Program-made: the position numbers and the translations under genes
DNA from: Sphingomonas xinjiangensis
GTDB lineage: Bacteria > Pseudomonadota > Alphaproteobacteria > Sphingomonadales > Sphingomonadaceae
Direction of reading: 5' to 3'
NCBI RefSeq assembly: GCF_014199255.1
Contig: NZ_JACIJF010000005.1
Span: 186,001 to 250,000, forward strand
DNA length: 64,000 nt
Shown: piece after piece, positions 53,144 through 63,601 of the stretch
Position numbering within the stretch: the first letter of the stretch is position 1
Layout: every line of letters begins with the position of its first letter
Notes under the pieces: generated by a model
The model's input: only the letters and a program-made list of their open reading frames with translations
What the model was told of the DNA's origin: nothing
Databases searched by the model: none

Positions 53144-54630
53144 AGCGTGAATGTCTTGCCTGCATCCAGGGCTTGCTCCTCGGCCTGGTGGCCGCGGCTT
53201 CGTGTGCGGCTGAAGTGAGCGCACAAGTTGCACAGCCTCTCTGGAGCGGTCCTGCCTCGCCTTCCTGGGCGGACGCAGAATCGCTGGTGATGGAAGGCAT
53301 ATACGAGGGTGACGCCTTCGCGCCCAAGACCATCCACCTGCCCGAAGTGCCCGCCGCGCCGGAGGTGCCGATGCTGCCTATGCTCGACAACTTGCTGCCG
53401 GTCTTCGACATGCGCGCGTTCGGGAGCGAGGAGCGCGTTACCGCAATCCGGGTGACTGATACCGTTCGCATCAGCTGCAAAGCCGGTCGGCGCCCCGCGG
53501 GCGTCCTGCTCTCGACCACGCATCGCTACCCACGCGGCATGATGGCGGAGCTTGTACTGAAAGCGACTGGAAGCGGCACCTTCGGCGCGTCCTTGATTGC
53601 CCCGGGAAGCGATGCACCGGCACCGCCGCAAGGGCTGCTGGGGACTGCGGCCCAATTGCGCTTGCCGCCAAATGGCGCAGCGGACATCGTCTTGACCTGC
53701 CCAGGCGATGGAGGCGAGCTTGTCCTCCACAGCATCAACATAGCCCCCCTTCCAAGCGCCTCAACGGCGCGCGGCACGTGGGTCTGGGATGCGGCGGAGG
53801 CCGTGCGCCACCCCGAAGCGTTCGCCCGCAGCCTGGCTGCTCGCGGCATGACCGAAATCGCGCTTCAGGCACCGCGCGATCCGATCCACGTTCCGGCGGT
53901 GGCAAGCGCGCTGGCTCGCAACAAGATCGACATGCTGCTGGTCGAAGGTGATCCGGGGATGACGAGTTCGGCCGGCCTTGAGATCGCGGTCGCCCGGGTG
54001 AAGCGCATACGCTCGGCCTTTCAACGCGCAGGCCTTCCGCTGCCGCGCCTGGAACTTGATATCGAGCCCTATGGCGCGGCCGATTACGCCGGCCATCCTG
54101 GGGCGGCATGGGGTCGCTGGGCCGTGGCCATAAAGGTGCTGTCCGACGTTTGGGGCAGTCGAGTCCTTGTGGATGTCCCCTGGTGGATGCTGCAGGTGCC
54201 GGGCGGCGAAGCCGCCCTGGAGCGCGCGCAGCCGGTAATTTCGACGATCGTCGTCATGGCATATCGAACCGACCCGCACGCCATCTTGGCCATAGCGGAA
54301 CCGTGGCTGTCGAGAAGAACACCGGTGAAGATAGCGGTTGAAGTCGGTCCGGTCGCGCCGGAGGTGCAGCGGATCTACCGGCGCGCGACACAAGGTGAGT
54401 TGGTCATGATAGGAGATCGCGCCGCGCTGTTCGAAACCTCCGCACCACGGCCGGGGGCGGACGCGGTGTTCCACTTGGTACGCGAAACGCAGAGCGATCC
54501 GCGCCGGATAAGCTTTCGAGGCCGAGAAGAAGGCCTTCCAACTGCCGAGCGCACCGTGGTGCCGTTTCTGCGCTCCTGGCCGAACTATACCGGCTTCAGG
54601 GTGCACGGACTAGGCGAAGGTGCGCCATAA
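53140..54630 (+). CDS. Exported TIM-barrel glycosidase-like protein of the polysaccharide operon
   Basis: The GTG at 53140, overlapping the synthase stop, opens a signal peptide (MKRECLACIQGLLLGLVAAA, cleaved after about residue 25-29). The 496-residue product has an N-terminal beta-rich part (about 90-200) and a TIM-barrel part (about 205-480) with LELDIEPYG (Asp307, Glu309) and VVMAYRTDP. These resemble the DxE and the M-Y-D segments of GH18-like barrels and of the C-terminal half of PgaB. It has no NodB deacetylase domain, so it is not a full PgaB. A role in trimming or exporting the polymer is inferred from position. I cannot name its family firmly. Confidence 0.7.
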   Translation: MKRECLACIQGLLLGLVAAASCAAEVSAQVAQPLWSGPASPSWADAESLVMEGIYEGDAFAPKTIHLPEVPAAPEVPMLPMLDNLLPVFDMRAFGSEERVTAIRVTDTVRISCKAGRRPAGVLLSTTHRYPRGMMAELVLKATGSGTFGASLIAPGSDAPAPPQGLLGTAAQLRLPPNGAADIVLTCPGDGGELVLHSINIAPLPSASTARGTWVWDAAEAVRHPEAFARSLAARGMTEIALQAPRDPIHVPAVASALARNKIDMLLVEGDPGMTSSAGLEIAVARVKRIRSAFQRAGLPLPRLELDIEPYGAADYAGHPGAAWGRWAVAIKVLSDVWGSRVLVDVPWWMLQVPGGEAALERAQPVISTIVVMAYRTDPHAILAIAEPWLSRRTPVKIAVEVGPVAPEVQRIYRRATQGELVMIGDRAALFETSAPRPGADAVFHLVRETQSDPRRISFRGREEGLPTAERTVVPFLRSWPNYTGFRVHGLGEGAP

Positions 54631-54663
54631 CGACCCTCGTCAAAGGTCACCCGGCCAGCGGGC

Positions 54664-57600
54664 TCAACATGAAAGAGGTGCACCCACAATAAGGGGACTG
54701 ACGTCCGAGCCGGCAGCGCCTGCCAATTGCGCCGACATCGACTGCAAGCGCGCCGTGCGGTCTGAAGGGGCCCATGTCTCCAGTCCAACTTCGAGCTGAG
54801 CGGCAAGCCGGCCAAGTTCAGCATCTCCGAACATTGCCGCAGTGCCAGCCAGTTGATGCGCCAATCTGGCTAGTTCCTGAACCTCACCATCTTCGATGAT
54901 CTTAAGGCGTGCGACAGCTGCGACCCGGGCAAGCGTGCCTTCCTTCCGCTCGCGGTAGCGATCGCTCAAGCTCGGCTTTTGCACGGGCTCAGTGAGGAGT
55001 ATCGGCGCAGGCACAGCCGCATCCAAGGTAGGTGAAGAGATCGACAGAAGGCGCATGAGCGCACGCTCCATCTGTCGCTCGTCAAGCGGCTTGGCCAGAT
55101 GATCGTTCATGCCCGCAGCGATGCAACGTTGAAGGTGCGCCGGCTGTGCACTGGCAGTCAGGGCAATGATCGGAATCTCAGCATATGGGCCGTCACCAGC
55201 CCGGATGGCGCGGGTGGCCGCGAAGCCATCCATCACCGGCATCTGACAGTCCATCAGCACCAGGTCGAAGTTGCCACCACAGACTGCAGCCACCGCCTCA
55301 GCACCATCGCATGCAAGCGCTACTTCAAGATTGTATCGCGTAAGCGTCGCAAGCATCAGATCGCGATTGAGGTCGACGTCGTCAACCACAAGGATCCGCT
55401 TTCCTGCTAGATCCGCGAGACCCCGCGGGCGCTCGGATGCGCTGCCGTCCGGCCTCTCGGTAGCGGCTGCCAACGGAACCTCAAACCAGAAGGTAGATCC
55501 TTCGCCCAGCTTGCTGGTCACGCCCATGTCGCCGTTCATGAGCTCGATCAGCTGCCTGCTGATGGCCAGACCCAGGCCGGTGCCGCCGTAATGCGCTGCG
55601 ATCGCCGGCCCCGCCTGAACGAAACGGCTGAACAGGCTGTTCACTCGGTCTTCGGGGATCCCCGATCCAGTGTCGCGGACTTCGAAGCGAAGTTTCAGAT
55701 CTGCGCCCGTGTCCCCGACCGGCCACACGGAAAGCGTCACGGAGCCGTCATGCGTGAACTTGACCGCGTTCGATAGCAGATTGAGCACCACCTGCCGAAG
55801 TCGGCTGCTGTCCGCATTGACCCAGGTCGGAACGTCGGGACTGAGCAGTGCGAGGAGTTTCACGTCCCTGGCCTTGGCTTGCGGTTCCATCAGCTGGACC
55901 GCCTCACGGGCGAAACCAGGCAGGTCGAACGGCGCACAATCCAGCTCCAACCCGGCAGCTTCGAGCTTCGAGAAATCCAGAACGTTATCGATCACTCCCC
56001 GCAGCGCCTGACCGGCACTGTGGATCAGCTTGACGCGACGTCGTGTCTCCTCATGGAGTTCCGGCGCTTCCGTCAGCAGGTGCGAGAAACCGATGATGCT
56101 ATTCAGCGGAGTCCGCAGCTCGTGGCTCATGTTGGCCACGAAGTCGGACTTTGACTTGACGGCCCGCTCTGCCTTCATGCGCGCTTCTGCCAACGCGTCT
56201 TCCCGCCTTTTGCGCTCGGTGATGTCGCGAACAGCATCAATAAAGCCGCTTGGGCTCTCGTTCACCCCATCGTGAAGGATCCCGATGCTTGATTCCAGCC
56301 ATATCCACTCCCCATCCGCACGTTGCGCCCGCCAACGCACAGGTTTGGCGCTGCCAGACTGAAGGAGCACGGCATACTCCTGCTGCAGCTGGGGAAGGTC
56401 CTCTGGATGCACGAAATCAAAGGCACGCTTATTCAGGACATCGCTGGGGGAGAGACCCAGGATCCTCTGGCATGCCGGGGAAATGAAGGTAACACGACCC
56501 TTGATGTCGGTCGTGGTTATCATGTCGGTCGCGTTCTGCGCCATCAGGCGGTAGCGGTTCTCCGCCTCGCGCTCATTGGTCATATCTTCGATCTGGGCGA
56601 TCAGGTGTTGGGGAGAGCCGTCTTCCGCTTCTACCCGGGAGACGCAGAGCCGGACCCAGACATCGCGTCCGTTCTTGTGCACGTATCGCTTGTCGAGCTC
56701 GAAGCTGGCGATTTCTCTCGCAAGCAGCCGCTTAATCTCGGCCTCGCCAAGCGAAACATCGGCGGGGTGAGTCAGCGAGCGGAAGTCACGCTCCTGAAGC
56801 TCCTCGACCGAAAAGCCGACGATCCTTGAAAACGCCGCATTAACGCGGAGAAATCTGCCATCGAGCCCGACCAGCGCCATTCCGATCGGCGCGTAGTTGA
56901 ACGCGTTCTCGAATTGCGCCGCCTTTTTTCGCCGCTCTGAAATGTCGTGAAGGAGCGCGGTGAACTCCCAGCTGTCGCCCAGACGCGTAGCATTGATCGC
57001 AAGTTCGACCGGGAAGCGCGCGCCGCTACGATGCAGCGCCTGAACCTCGATCGTCTTGCCGATGAGGGTTCCTTCGCCTGTTTCGACAAACCGCCGCATC
57101 GCCGACCCGTGCGGGGAACGCATCTCGGGAGGAACGATCAGCTCCGCCAGATCCAGGCCGAGCGCCTCCTCTTCCGACCAGCCAAAGGTCAGTTCCGCTT
57201 GCCGGTTCCAGCAAGTGATCACCCCTTCGGCGCTCATCGTGACGATCGCCTGTTGGGCATTCGCGATGATGCCTGCCAGGCGCTGTTCTTTGGCGCGAAG
57301 GCTCGCCTCAAGCTGCAGTCGCTCGCCGACCTCGGAGGAAAGCCGGGACGCAGCCTCGGTTCGCTCCTCCAGCTTCTGTGCTGTGTGCTGGAAACGAAGC
57401 TGCTTCCCCATTTCGGCGGCCAGCACCGTCGTCAGCAGCCGAAGGGCATGTACGTCGTCTTCATCGAACCCGTTTGGCGCGTCGGAGCAGATCTTCAGAA
57501 CACCCACAGCCTCACCGCCTTGCAGGAGCGGGGCGCAGATCATCGACCTGATCCTCGTCCGCTCGCATGCGACCGCGTTGACCCGAGGGTCGCACGACGT

Positions 57601-57915
57601 GTCATCACAACGAAGCAGCTGCTTGCGCTCCACGCACAGGCCGGAGAGGCTCTCAGCTAGGGGAAGTCTTAGCCCCTTGAAGCTCGACAGGGATGTGCTC
57701 GATGCGCGATACACCATCTCGTCACCCTCTACGAGCTCCAAGACCGACGCAGTGGCGTTCACTAGCCGATCGAGCTCCTCGATCACCATGTGCATGAACT
57801 GGTCGAGGTCGAGCTCGGCCTCTGCAAGCCGCGACTGCACCAGGGCTAGCGCTTCGAGGCGCCGCACGCGTTCGTGAAGAGTGCTTGAGGATTGCTGTTC
57901 CTGAACATAGCCCAT
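54664..57915 (-). CDS. Hybrid sensor histidine kinase (GAF-PAS-PAS-PAS-HisKA-HATPase-REC-Hpt)
   Basis: A 1083-residue soluble hybrid kinase. Order of domains: GAF (about 20-185), three PAS/PAC units (about 215-335, 340-455, 460-580, the last ones ending in DMTNERE and DITERKRR), HisKA with His598 in SHELRTPLNS, ATPase (LLSNAVKFT, GTGLGLAI), receiver with Asp889 (LMDCQMPVMDG) and Hpt with His1020 (LAHQLAGTAAMFG). It thus carries all parts of a phosphorelay except the final receiver, and two stand-alone receivers are encoded at 48.6 and 49.2 kb. It converges on the polysaccharide operon with 33 bases between, a frequent place for a dedicated regulator. Confidence 0.93.
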   Translation of the reverse strand: MGYVQEQQSSSTLHERVRRLEALALVQSRLAEAELDLDQFMHMVIEELDRLVNATASVLELVEGDEMVYRASSTSLSSFKGLRLPLAESLSGLCVERKQLLRCDDTSCDPRVNAVACERTRIRSMICAPLLQGGEAVGVLKICSDAPNGFDEDDVHALRLLTTVLAAEMGKQLRFQHTAQKLEERTEAASRLSSEVGERLQLEASLRAKEQRLAGIIANAQQAIVTMSAEGVITCWNRQAELTFGWSEEEALGLDLAELIVPPEMRSPHGSAMRRFVETGEGTLIGKTIEVQALHRSGARFPVELAINATRLGDSWEFTALLHDISERRKKAAQFENAFNYAPIGMALVGLDGRFLRVNAAFSRIVGFSVEELQERDFRSLTHPADVSLGEAEIKRLLAREIASFELDKRYVHKNGRDVWVRLCVSRVEAEDGSPQHLIAQIEDMTNEREAENRYRLMAQNATDMITTTDIKGRVTFISPACQRILGLSPSDVLNKRAFDFVHPEDLPQLQQEYAVLLQSGSAKPVRWRAQRADGEWIWLESSIGILHDGVNESPSGFIDAVRDITERKRREDALAEARMKAERAVKSKSDFVANMSHELRTPLNSIIGFSHLLTEAPELHEETRRRVKLIHSAGQALRGVIDNVLDFSKLEAAGLELDCAPFDLPGFAREAVQLMEPQAKARDVKLLALLSPDVPTWVNADSSRLRQVVLNLLSNAVKFTHDGSVTLSVWPVGDTGADLKLRFEVRDTGSGIPEDRVNSLFSRFVQAGPAIAAHYGGTGLGLAISRQLIELMNGDMGVTSKLGEGSTFWFEVPLAAATERPDGSASERPRGLADLAGKRILVVDDVDLNRDLMLATLTRYNLEVALACDGAEAVAAVCGGNFDLVLMDCQMPVMDGFAATRAIRAGDGPYAEIPIIALTASAQPAHLQRCIAAGMNDHLAKPLDERQMERALMRLLSISSPTLDAAVPAPILLTEPVQKPSLSDRYRERKEGTLARVAAVARLKIIEDGEVQELARLAHQLAGTAAMFGDAELGRLAAQLEVGLETWAPSDRTARLQSMSAQLAGAAGSDVSPLIVGAPLSC

Positions 57916-59008
57916 AGCTGTCTTTATAGCAGAGGGCTTTTCTGCTGTGGGCCGACCATTTGATATTGTGACATTATCTGGCTCAGCGAACGCAGTCCGC
58001 CGCCTGAGGCAAGCCGCGCCTCCCTTCTACGAGATCCCAGCAGGTTGGCTATTCTAGCCGGAATCGCGCCGCGTCGAACTAGCCCTTATGCCCCCGGTGG
58101 CACGCAACCGCCTCTCGCTACGCTAGCTGCGGCTCGTTTACAGCTTTATGTTATCGGGAGGCGTGGCTGGAAGGGCGAATTCGCTCAGCCTCGGCGATGC
58201 CGGTGGGAAGAAGGCTGCTTCGGACGGCAGCAACCAGACCGAAAATTTCTCCAGAGACAATGGTTCTTAGGACAATTGACAGCCTCGCGTGCCGTTCACA
58301 TGTCCGTCTTCACTGGGTCGTTTATCGGCAGCAGACGAGCCGTTTCACTGAGGGAGGCGAACGGGTGTTGGCGTTCGTGATCAGCGTCAGGGTGCTCGAA
58401 CGGCCGGGATCCCGCGCTTAGCCAAGCGCGCACGGGCGCAAAAAGCCCGCAAGGTCTTTTGGATTGCCACGCATAGTGAGCCGGTGAAGTGCAGGTGCCA
58501 TAGGCCGTATAGCGGATTGTCCCGTCGCACTCGGGCCAGCGGGCACTCAGCTGATGACGAGCGCATGCAGCGAGGGCAGCGGCGGCAGGATTGCGCTGCA
58601 ATCGTTGCCAGGAACTATAGTTGTCCATGGTCGATCCGAATACCGGGCCGGTGGCGCCGAGCAGCTTCGGGTGCGGACAATCGCGGCGCAAGGCAGGTCG
58701 CGCGGCATGGCGGAAAGCCTGGGCTCGTCCAGAAAAGGGCCGAGCACGTTGAGAAAGGCGACAAAATGTCGTTCGGAGCGGAATAGATCATCGATGTCCC
58801 GCACGGCGACTCCATCGATGGGCTAAACGGGGCACTCCCTTTCGTGCAGGGGCATAGCGCGATGTATCTAAGTTGAACTTGCACCGAGCACCCATTGCAG
58901 CGCCGATTCAAACTGCCGTTGAACGAGTTCCTCCGTAGTCTTACGTAAGTAGTTGTGGTGGCTGAGGTTTAATTCCTTCTTCAACCATCTTGGAGCAGGC
59001 GGGCGCTT
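57916..59008. other. 1.1-kb gene-poor stretch
   Basis: Short open frames exist on both strands (for example 58296-58691 and 58547-58804 on the minus strand), but their residue make-up is basic and Pro/Arg/Cys-rich and I recognise no family. A small hairpin CGCGCTT-AGCC-AAGCGCG is at 58413-58430, with a second (CGGGC/GCCCG) at 58433-58449. The stretch must hold the promoters of the hybrid kinase and of the GGDEF-EAL gene. It may be a decayed gene. Confidence 0.4.
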
Positions 59009-61270
59009 ATGCCGGGCTCTCCATCCCTCGCGGTCCAAGCAGGACAGCGCAACCAGTTCGTCACAAGGGTGGCGATGCCGGCGCTTGCTGCAGTGTTCGT
59101 CCTCGCCGGCATTCTGGCCGCCGTCATGCTGCTGTCCGCAGGTCAGGCCAATCAACTTGCCGCGGGCCGCCAGGAGTTGCTGGCTGGAACGGTACTCAAG
59201 CAGAGCATGGCTCAAGTCGCGCACGATCAGGAGGCGGTGACTGTCTGGGACGATGCAGTCCAGGAGGTCCGTCGACTTAGCCCCGATCCCAATTGGCTTG
59301 ATGCCAATCTGGGCATCTGGCTTCACACATACTATCGCCATGATGAGGCGTACATCATCGACGGGGAGGACCGCCCGATCTATGCGATGGAAGCTGGGAA
59401 GCGCGTTCCGCCTCGTCATTTTGCGACGGCGTCCGCGATCGCCGAGCCGCTAATCGCTGTGCTCCGGCACAAATTGAGTAACCTCGACCGCGCGCAGATC
59501 GAGTCACAGCGAAGTCCAGGCGCCGTCGATTTAGCGTTGGTACGCAATCACCCCTCGATTGTTAGCGTCAAACCAATCATCTCCGAGTCCGGTTTGCAGC
59601 CGCAGGTGCCGGGTCGCGAATATCTCCACATCAGCGTCCGTTACTTGGATCGTAGCTTCGCCGCCGATCTGGCGCAGGAATACCAGTTGGATGCCGCCCG
59701 GTTCGAAACGGAGGCGGCGCCGCTTGCGCGTGAACGCGCTGTTGCGCTTCGCTCAAAGAGCGGAAGACCCCTTGGCTACTTGGTGTGGCAGCCCTTTGGG
59801 CCGGGCGCGCTGATGATCGAACGTATGGCTCCCGTGGCCGCCGGCGCGTTGTTGCTGATGCTCGCAATCGTCGCGTGGCTGCTGCAGCGTACCCGCCGGA
59901 GTATGCTTCAGTTGGAAGCCAGCCAGGCGCAATCGCAACATCTCGCATTTCATGACGCGCTTACTGGTTTGGCCAACCGGGCGCTTTTCGATGAGCGCCT
60001 TACGCGAGCCTTGGCGCAGGCGCAGCAACGCTCCGGCTCTGTAGCGCTCCTGTACTTTGACCTTGATCGCTTCAAGCATGTGAATGACACGCTGGGTCAC
60101 CCTGCGGGCGATCAACTCATATGCGAGATGGCCAGAAGGCTCGTAGACTCCACGCGCTCCACCGACATCGTCGCGCGCATCGGTGGCGATGAATTCGCCG
60201 TCATTCAAACCAACATCAACTCGGTTGCTGAGGCCGAGCTGCTATGCATGCGGGTGGTGGAAGCGGCGTCCGAGCCCTTCGTCCTTGCCGGCAACCAGCT
60301 GAACGTCGGCGTGAGCATCGGCGTGGCACTCAGTCCAAAAGATGCCAATGACCGGACTGAGCTTGCCCGTAAGGCAGACATCGCGCTCTACGAAGCGAAA
60401 GCCGCAGGACGGGGCCGCTATGTCTTCTTTGCCGAGCACATGGACGACAGCATTCGCCACCGCCTCGACGTCGAGCGGGACCTACGGGCCGCGCTCGCGG
60501 CGGGCGACGAGATGAGAGTTCTGTACCAGCCCCTATACTCCGCCCAAGCGGGTAAGATCACCGGCGCGGAAGCACTCGTCCGATGGCATCATCCACAAAA
60601 AGGCCTCATGGCTCCCTCTACGTTCATCCCTGTTGCGGAATCAACGGGGCTAATCGAGCCGTTGGGGGAATGGGTCCTCGAACAGGCTTGTGAAGCTGCG
60701 GTGACGCTGCCGCTCGACTCCATTTCAGTCAACGTGTCAGCAGTGCAGTTGCGGAATACGAAATTTGCCGAGCGCGTGTTCGAAATCCTCGACCTGACCG
60801 GTCTGGAACCCTCGCGTCTCGAACTGGAGATCACCGAGACGAGCTTCATCGAAAGCGCGGCAACCTGTCAACCCAACCTCGACCTGCTGCGAAAGAGCGG
60901 CATCCGAATCGCACTTGATGATTTTGGAACCGGCTACTCGTCCTTCAGCCACCTTTGTCACTTCGACATTGACCGTATCAAAATCGACCAAAGCTTCGTC
61001 AACGCGATTGACGTCCGCGAGGGCGGCAGCGCGATCATTCAGGCCATCGTCGACTTGGCCAAGGCGAGCGGAATGCAAGTCACCGCCGAGGGCGTTGAAA
61101 CTTCGGAGCAGCGCTCGTTCCTCCAAAAGGCGGGCTGCAATTCCCTTCAAGGCTATCTGCTATCGCGCCCCGTGCCTCTCGAACAACTGACCGGCATGCT
61201 TGTTCGCAGCAAAGGCATCCGAATTGCCGATGCGGTGGAGATCTCGGATCTTGAAGCTAGTCGTGCCTGA
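59009..61270 (+). CDS. CHASE4-GGDEF-EAL membrane protein (c-di-GMP turnover)
   Basis: A 753-residue inner-membrane signalling protein. Two membrane helices (about 23-45 and 273-295) enclose a periplasmic CHASE4 domain that has the VWDDAV motif. The GGDEF domain has an intact GGDEF at 392-396 and an inhibitory RxxD site (RSTD, 383-386). The EAL domain has an intact motif (GAEALVRW, Glu521), ETSFIE, DDFGTGYSS and KIDQSFV. Both activities are thus possible; which dominates cannot be read. No HAMP domain lies between. It stands 456 bases before a chemoreceptor with the same sensor type, and downstream of the polysaccharide block that c-di-GMP may indirectly affect. Confidence 0.93.
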   Translation: MPGSPSLAVQAGQRNQFVTRVAMPALAAVFVLAGILAAVMLLSAGQANQLAAGRQELLAGTVLKQSMAQVAHDQEAVTVWDDAVQEVRRLSPDPNWLDANLGIWLHTYYRHDEAYIIDGEDRPIYAMEAGKRVPPRHFATASAIAEPLIAVLRHKLSNLDRAQIESQRSPGAVDLALVRNHPSIVSVKPIISESGLQPQVPGREYLHISVRYLDRSFAADLAQEYQLDAARFETEAAPLARERAVALRSKSGRPLGYLVWQPFGPGALMIERMAPVAAGALLLMLAIVAWLLQRTRRSMLQLEASQAQSQHLAFHDALTGLANRALFDERLTRALAQAQQRSGSVALLYFDLDRFKHVNDTLGHPAGDQLICEMARRLVDSTRSTDIVARIGGDEFAVIQTNINSVAEAELLCMRVVEAASEPFVLAGNQLNVGVSIGVALSPKDANDRTELARKADIALYEAKAAGRGRYVFFAEHMDDSIRHRLDVERDLRAALAAGDEMRVLYQPLYSAQAGKITGAEALVRWHHPQKGLMAPSTFIPVAESTGLIEPLGEWVLEQACEAAVTLPLDSISVNVSAVQLRNTKFAERVFEILDLTGLEPSRLELEITETSFIESAATCQPNLDLLRKSGIRIALDDFGTGYSSFSHLCHFDIDRIKIDQSFVNAIDVREGGSAIIQAIVDLAKASGMQVTAEGVETSEQRSFLQKAGCNSLQGYLLSRPVPLEQLTGMLVRSKGIRIADAVEISDLEASRA

Positions 61271-61726
61271 GTCGCCAGACGGCTATCGATTCGAGATCTA
61301 ACCGGTACCGCGTACGGTACCGCAAGCATCGGACCCCCGCCGGCCTTTTTTATGTGCAAACTCTGAAGCGTGGCACTGACACCCGCGGAAATTACGAGCT
61401 GCCGACGGATCGGTCGGCTTGATAAGGCCCGTGACGATCCGGAGTGATCGACAAACGCTGCCTTAACCATTTTCCACCAAGCCCAGGGAATGGCCAGCTA
61501 CTCGCTCTCGCGTCTCGTCTGAACTCCGCCCGAGGCATGCACACATACTTGTTTCAGAGCGCAGTTGGCGAAGACCGAGCGCCCTCGCTCCGACGCGTCG
61601 TCCGGGAGCGTTCTCGGTCACCGCGAGCCGCTGCGGCTCGTCCCGAGGGTAGCGCAGTACTCAACACAATCGGTGCCGGCGCCCGTTTTGCGGAAAACGA
61701 AAGCCTCCGGCGGGCTGTAATCTGCC
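61271..61726. other. Gene-free stretch with an inverted repeat
   Basis: No gene is supported. GGTACCG (61304-61310) and CGGTACC (61315-61321) form a perfect 7-base inverted repeat with a CGTA loop, 33 bases after the GGDEF-EAL stop; a T-run follows at 61345-61351, perhaps a weak terminator. The rest should hold the chemoreceptor promoter. Confidence 0.45.
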
Positions 61727-63601
61727 ATGCGTGAGCCAAAGCTTTCTGGCGTTCTGTCGCATCGGCGTCGGCTATCGTCGGCGATGATCCAACTCGCTGG
61801 CCTATGCGCCCTGGCGCTCACCATTACAGCAATCCTCCTAGGCTCATTGGTCGCGCGCATGGATGCGAGCGCGGCTGCGGAAAAGCAGCGCATGGTGCGG
61901 GGAGCCCTCAATCGGGAGCTCGACAGCGTAGCTTCGACTGCCTCTGACTATTCGCGCTGGGACGACGCAGTAGATCACCTCTACGGCAGTGTTGATCTGC
62001 CGTGGGTGCGTTCCAATTTTGGAGGAGCGATGCCCCTCTACATCCTGGGAGAAGAAGGGGAGACCATCTATGGATGGCTGCCAGGCGCTTCGGCGGCGCC
62101 GCGCCTTGAGTCCGATGCGCCACAAGCCTTCAGGCGGCTGAAAAAGGGCCTGCCTCGATCGGCAGGCGACGCTTACAAGTTCAAAGTCGCACCCGAACTG
62201 GTCACCTTCCGCGGTAAGCCCGCGATCTTGGCCGCGTCGCCCGTGGTTCCATTCACCGCAACGCGCAAATTGCCAAGCGGGCCCATGCGCTATGTCGTAG
62301 TGGTTCACCCGATAGACGAAGCGCTGCTTTCGAGTTGGTCACGCGCGTACGAGCTCCCCGACTTGGATGTAACGAGTTCGCTAACCGATGAGCAGAACGG
62401 CTTGCGCCTAGTCGACCGCGCCGGGCGTCAGCTTGCCAGTCTGACGTGGGTTGCCACTGCCCCTGGCCGCGGTGCCGCGAAGGCATTAGTGCTGCAGCTA
62501 ACAGGCGCAGCCGCTCTCTTCATATTGCTCTCCGCCCTGCTCGCACGATCGCTGTTCTCCACTCACCGGACTTTGGAGCGGGAGCATCTGGCGGCAATTC
62601 AAACCGCGGAAGAACGCGAGCTGGCATGGAACGCCGCTCGAGAGTCGCAGCTCGCTAGCGAAATGGCGTTGTCGCAGGCGCAAGAGGCACAAGCGGAGAT
62701 CCGCCGGTTGTCCAGCCTCCAGCTGAAAGAGCAGGCTGAACGTCAGCGCGATCTTCAGTCCGCGGCATTCGAAATCGCGGACGTGCTTTCAAGGTCGGTC
62801 TCCGGCCTCGCTGGCCAAATGCTTGCACAAGCCGATGCACTCGAAGCAAGCGCGGCCGCAACCGTTCAAGCCGTTGCTATGCAGTCGAGCGAGGCAAAGT
62901 CGGCTCAGGAAAACAGCCTGGAGTCAGCGCGCGCAATGCGGACGATCGAGGCCAACGTGCGGGAGCTCGCCGAAGCTACCCAGCATGTCCATGCCGAGAC
63001 CGTTCGGACGCAGGCGGCGATCACTTCTACCGACAGGGAGTCCGATGAGGCCGTTCAGGCTAACACCCGCCTGTTACACCAGCTTCAGACCATAGACGAA
63101 GCATCTCAGTCGATCCGCGAGCTTGCTGTCCAGACGAGGCTTCTTGCGCTGAATGCCGCGATCGAAGCGGCTCGAGCCGGGCCCTCGGGCAACGGCTTCG
63201 TGGTCGTTGCTTCCGAGGTGAAGGGGCTCGCCTCGCGAACCGGGCAGATGACGGGGCAAATCGGCGACGGGATCGAACGGGTTCAGATTGCTGCCCGATC
63301 GATGAACTCGCTGATCACCAGCATCCACGAGTTGCTTGCAGACGTGAAATCGACGTTCGCCACGACGGCAATCGCAGTGGACCAGCACCAGCAGGGTGCC
63401 AGTGCGATTCTGCACATTACTCAGAATGTCACCACTGCGGCTGAGGCTACCAACGAGGCAGTCAGTCGCATCACTGCCGCCCTCATCGATGTGCAGAACC
63501 TCGCGGTAGGTACCCGGCAGATCGGAAGCAGCGTCCGCGAAACCGCGCAAAGTCTGCAACTCGAACTCGACGAAATCGTGAAAAGGCTCAAGTCCGCATG
63601 A
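61727..63601 (+). CDS. CHASE4-type methyl-accepting chemotaxis protein
   Basis: A 624-residue chemoreceptor with two membrane helices (about 18-44 and 250-275) around a periplasmic CHASE4 domain with SRWDDAV. A long helical region (about 285-350, Glu/Gln/Ala-rich) takes the place of a clear HAMP domain. The conserved hairpin tip is [19 protein letters not shown] (about residues 463-481), continuing [19 protein letters not shown], the CheA/CheW contact region. No C-terminal CheR-tethering pentapeptide is seen. Its stop overlaps the ATG of the TonB receptor that follows, so sensing and uptake of one compound may be linked (inference). Confidence 0.92.
   Translation: MREPKLSGVLSHRRRLSSAMIQLAGLCALALTITAILLGSLVARMDASAAAEKQRMVRGALNRELDSVASTASDYSRWDDAVDHLYGSVDLPWVRSNFGGAMPLYILGEEGETIYGWLPGASAAPRLESDAPQAFRRLKKGLPRSAGDAYKFKVAPELVTFRGKPAILAASPVVPFTATRKLPSGPMRYVVVVHPIDEALLSSWSRAYELPDLDVTSSLTDEQNGLRLVDRAGRQLASLTWVATAPGRGAAKALVLQLTGAAALFILLSALLARSLFSTHRTLEREHLAAIQTAEERELAWNAARESQLASEMALSQAQEAQAEIRRLSSLQLKEQAERQRDLQSAAFEIADVLSRSVSGLAGQMLAQADALEASAAATVQAVAMQSSEAKSAQENSLESARAMRTIEANVRELAEATQHVHAETVRTQAAITSTDRESDEAVQANTRLLHQLQTIDEASQSIRELAVQTRLLALNAAIEAARAGPSGNGFVVVASEVKGLASRTGQMTGQIGDGIERVQIAARSMNSLITSIHELLADVKSTFATTAIAVDQHQQGASAILHITQNVTTAAEATNEAVSRITAALIDVQNLAVGTRQIGSSVRETAQSLQLELDEIVKRLKSA

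Noticed and set aside
53140-54630. Calling this gene pgaB
   Set aside because: It lacks the NodB polysaccharide-deacetylase domain that defines the N-terminal half of PgaB; only the barrel half is comparable.
58296-58804. Overlapping short open frames on both strands of the 57.9-59.0 kb gap as genes
   Set aside because: Residue composition is that of non-coding GC-rich DNA and no motif, signal peptide or good start is seen.
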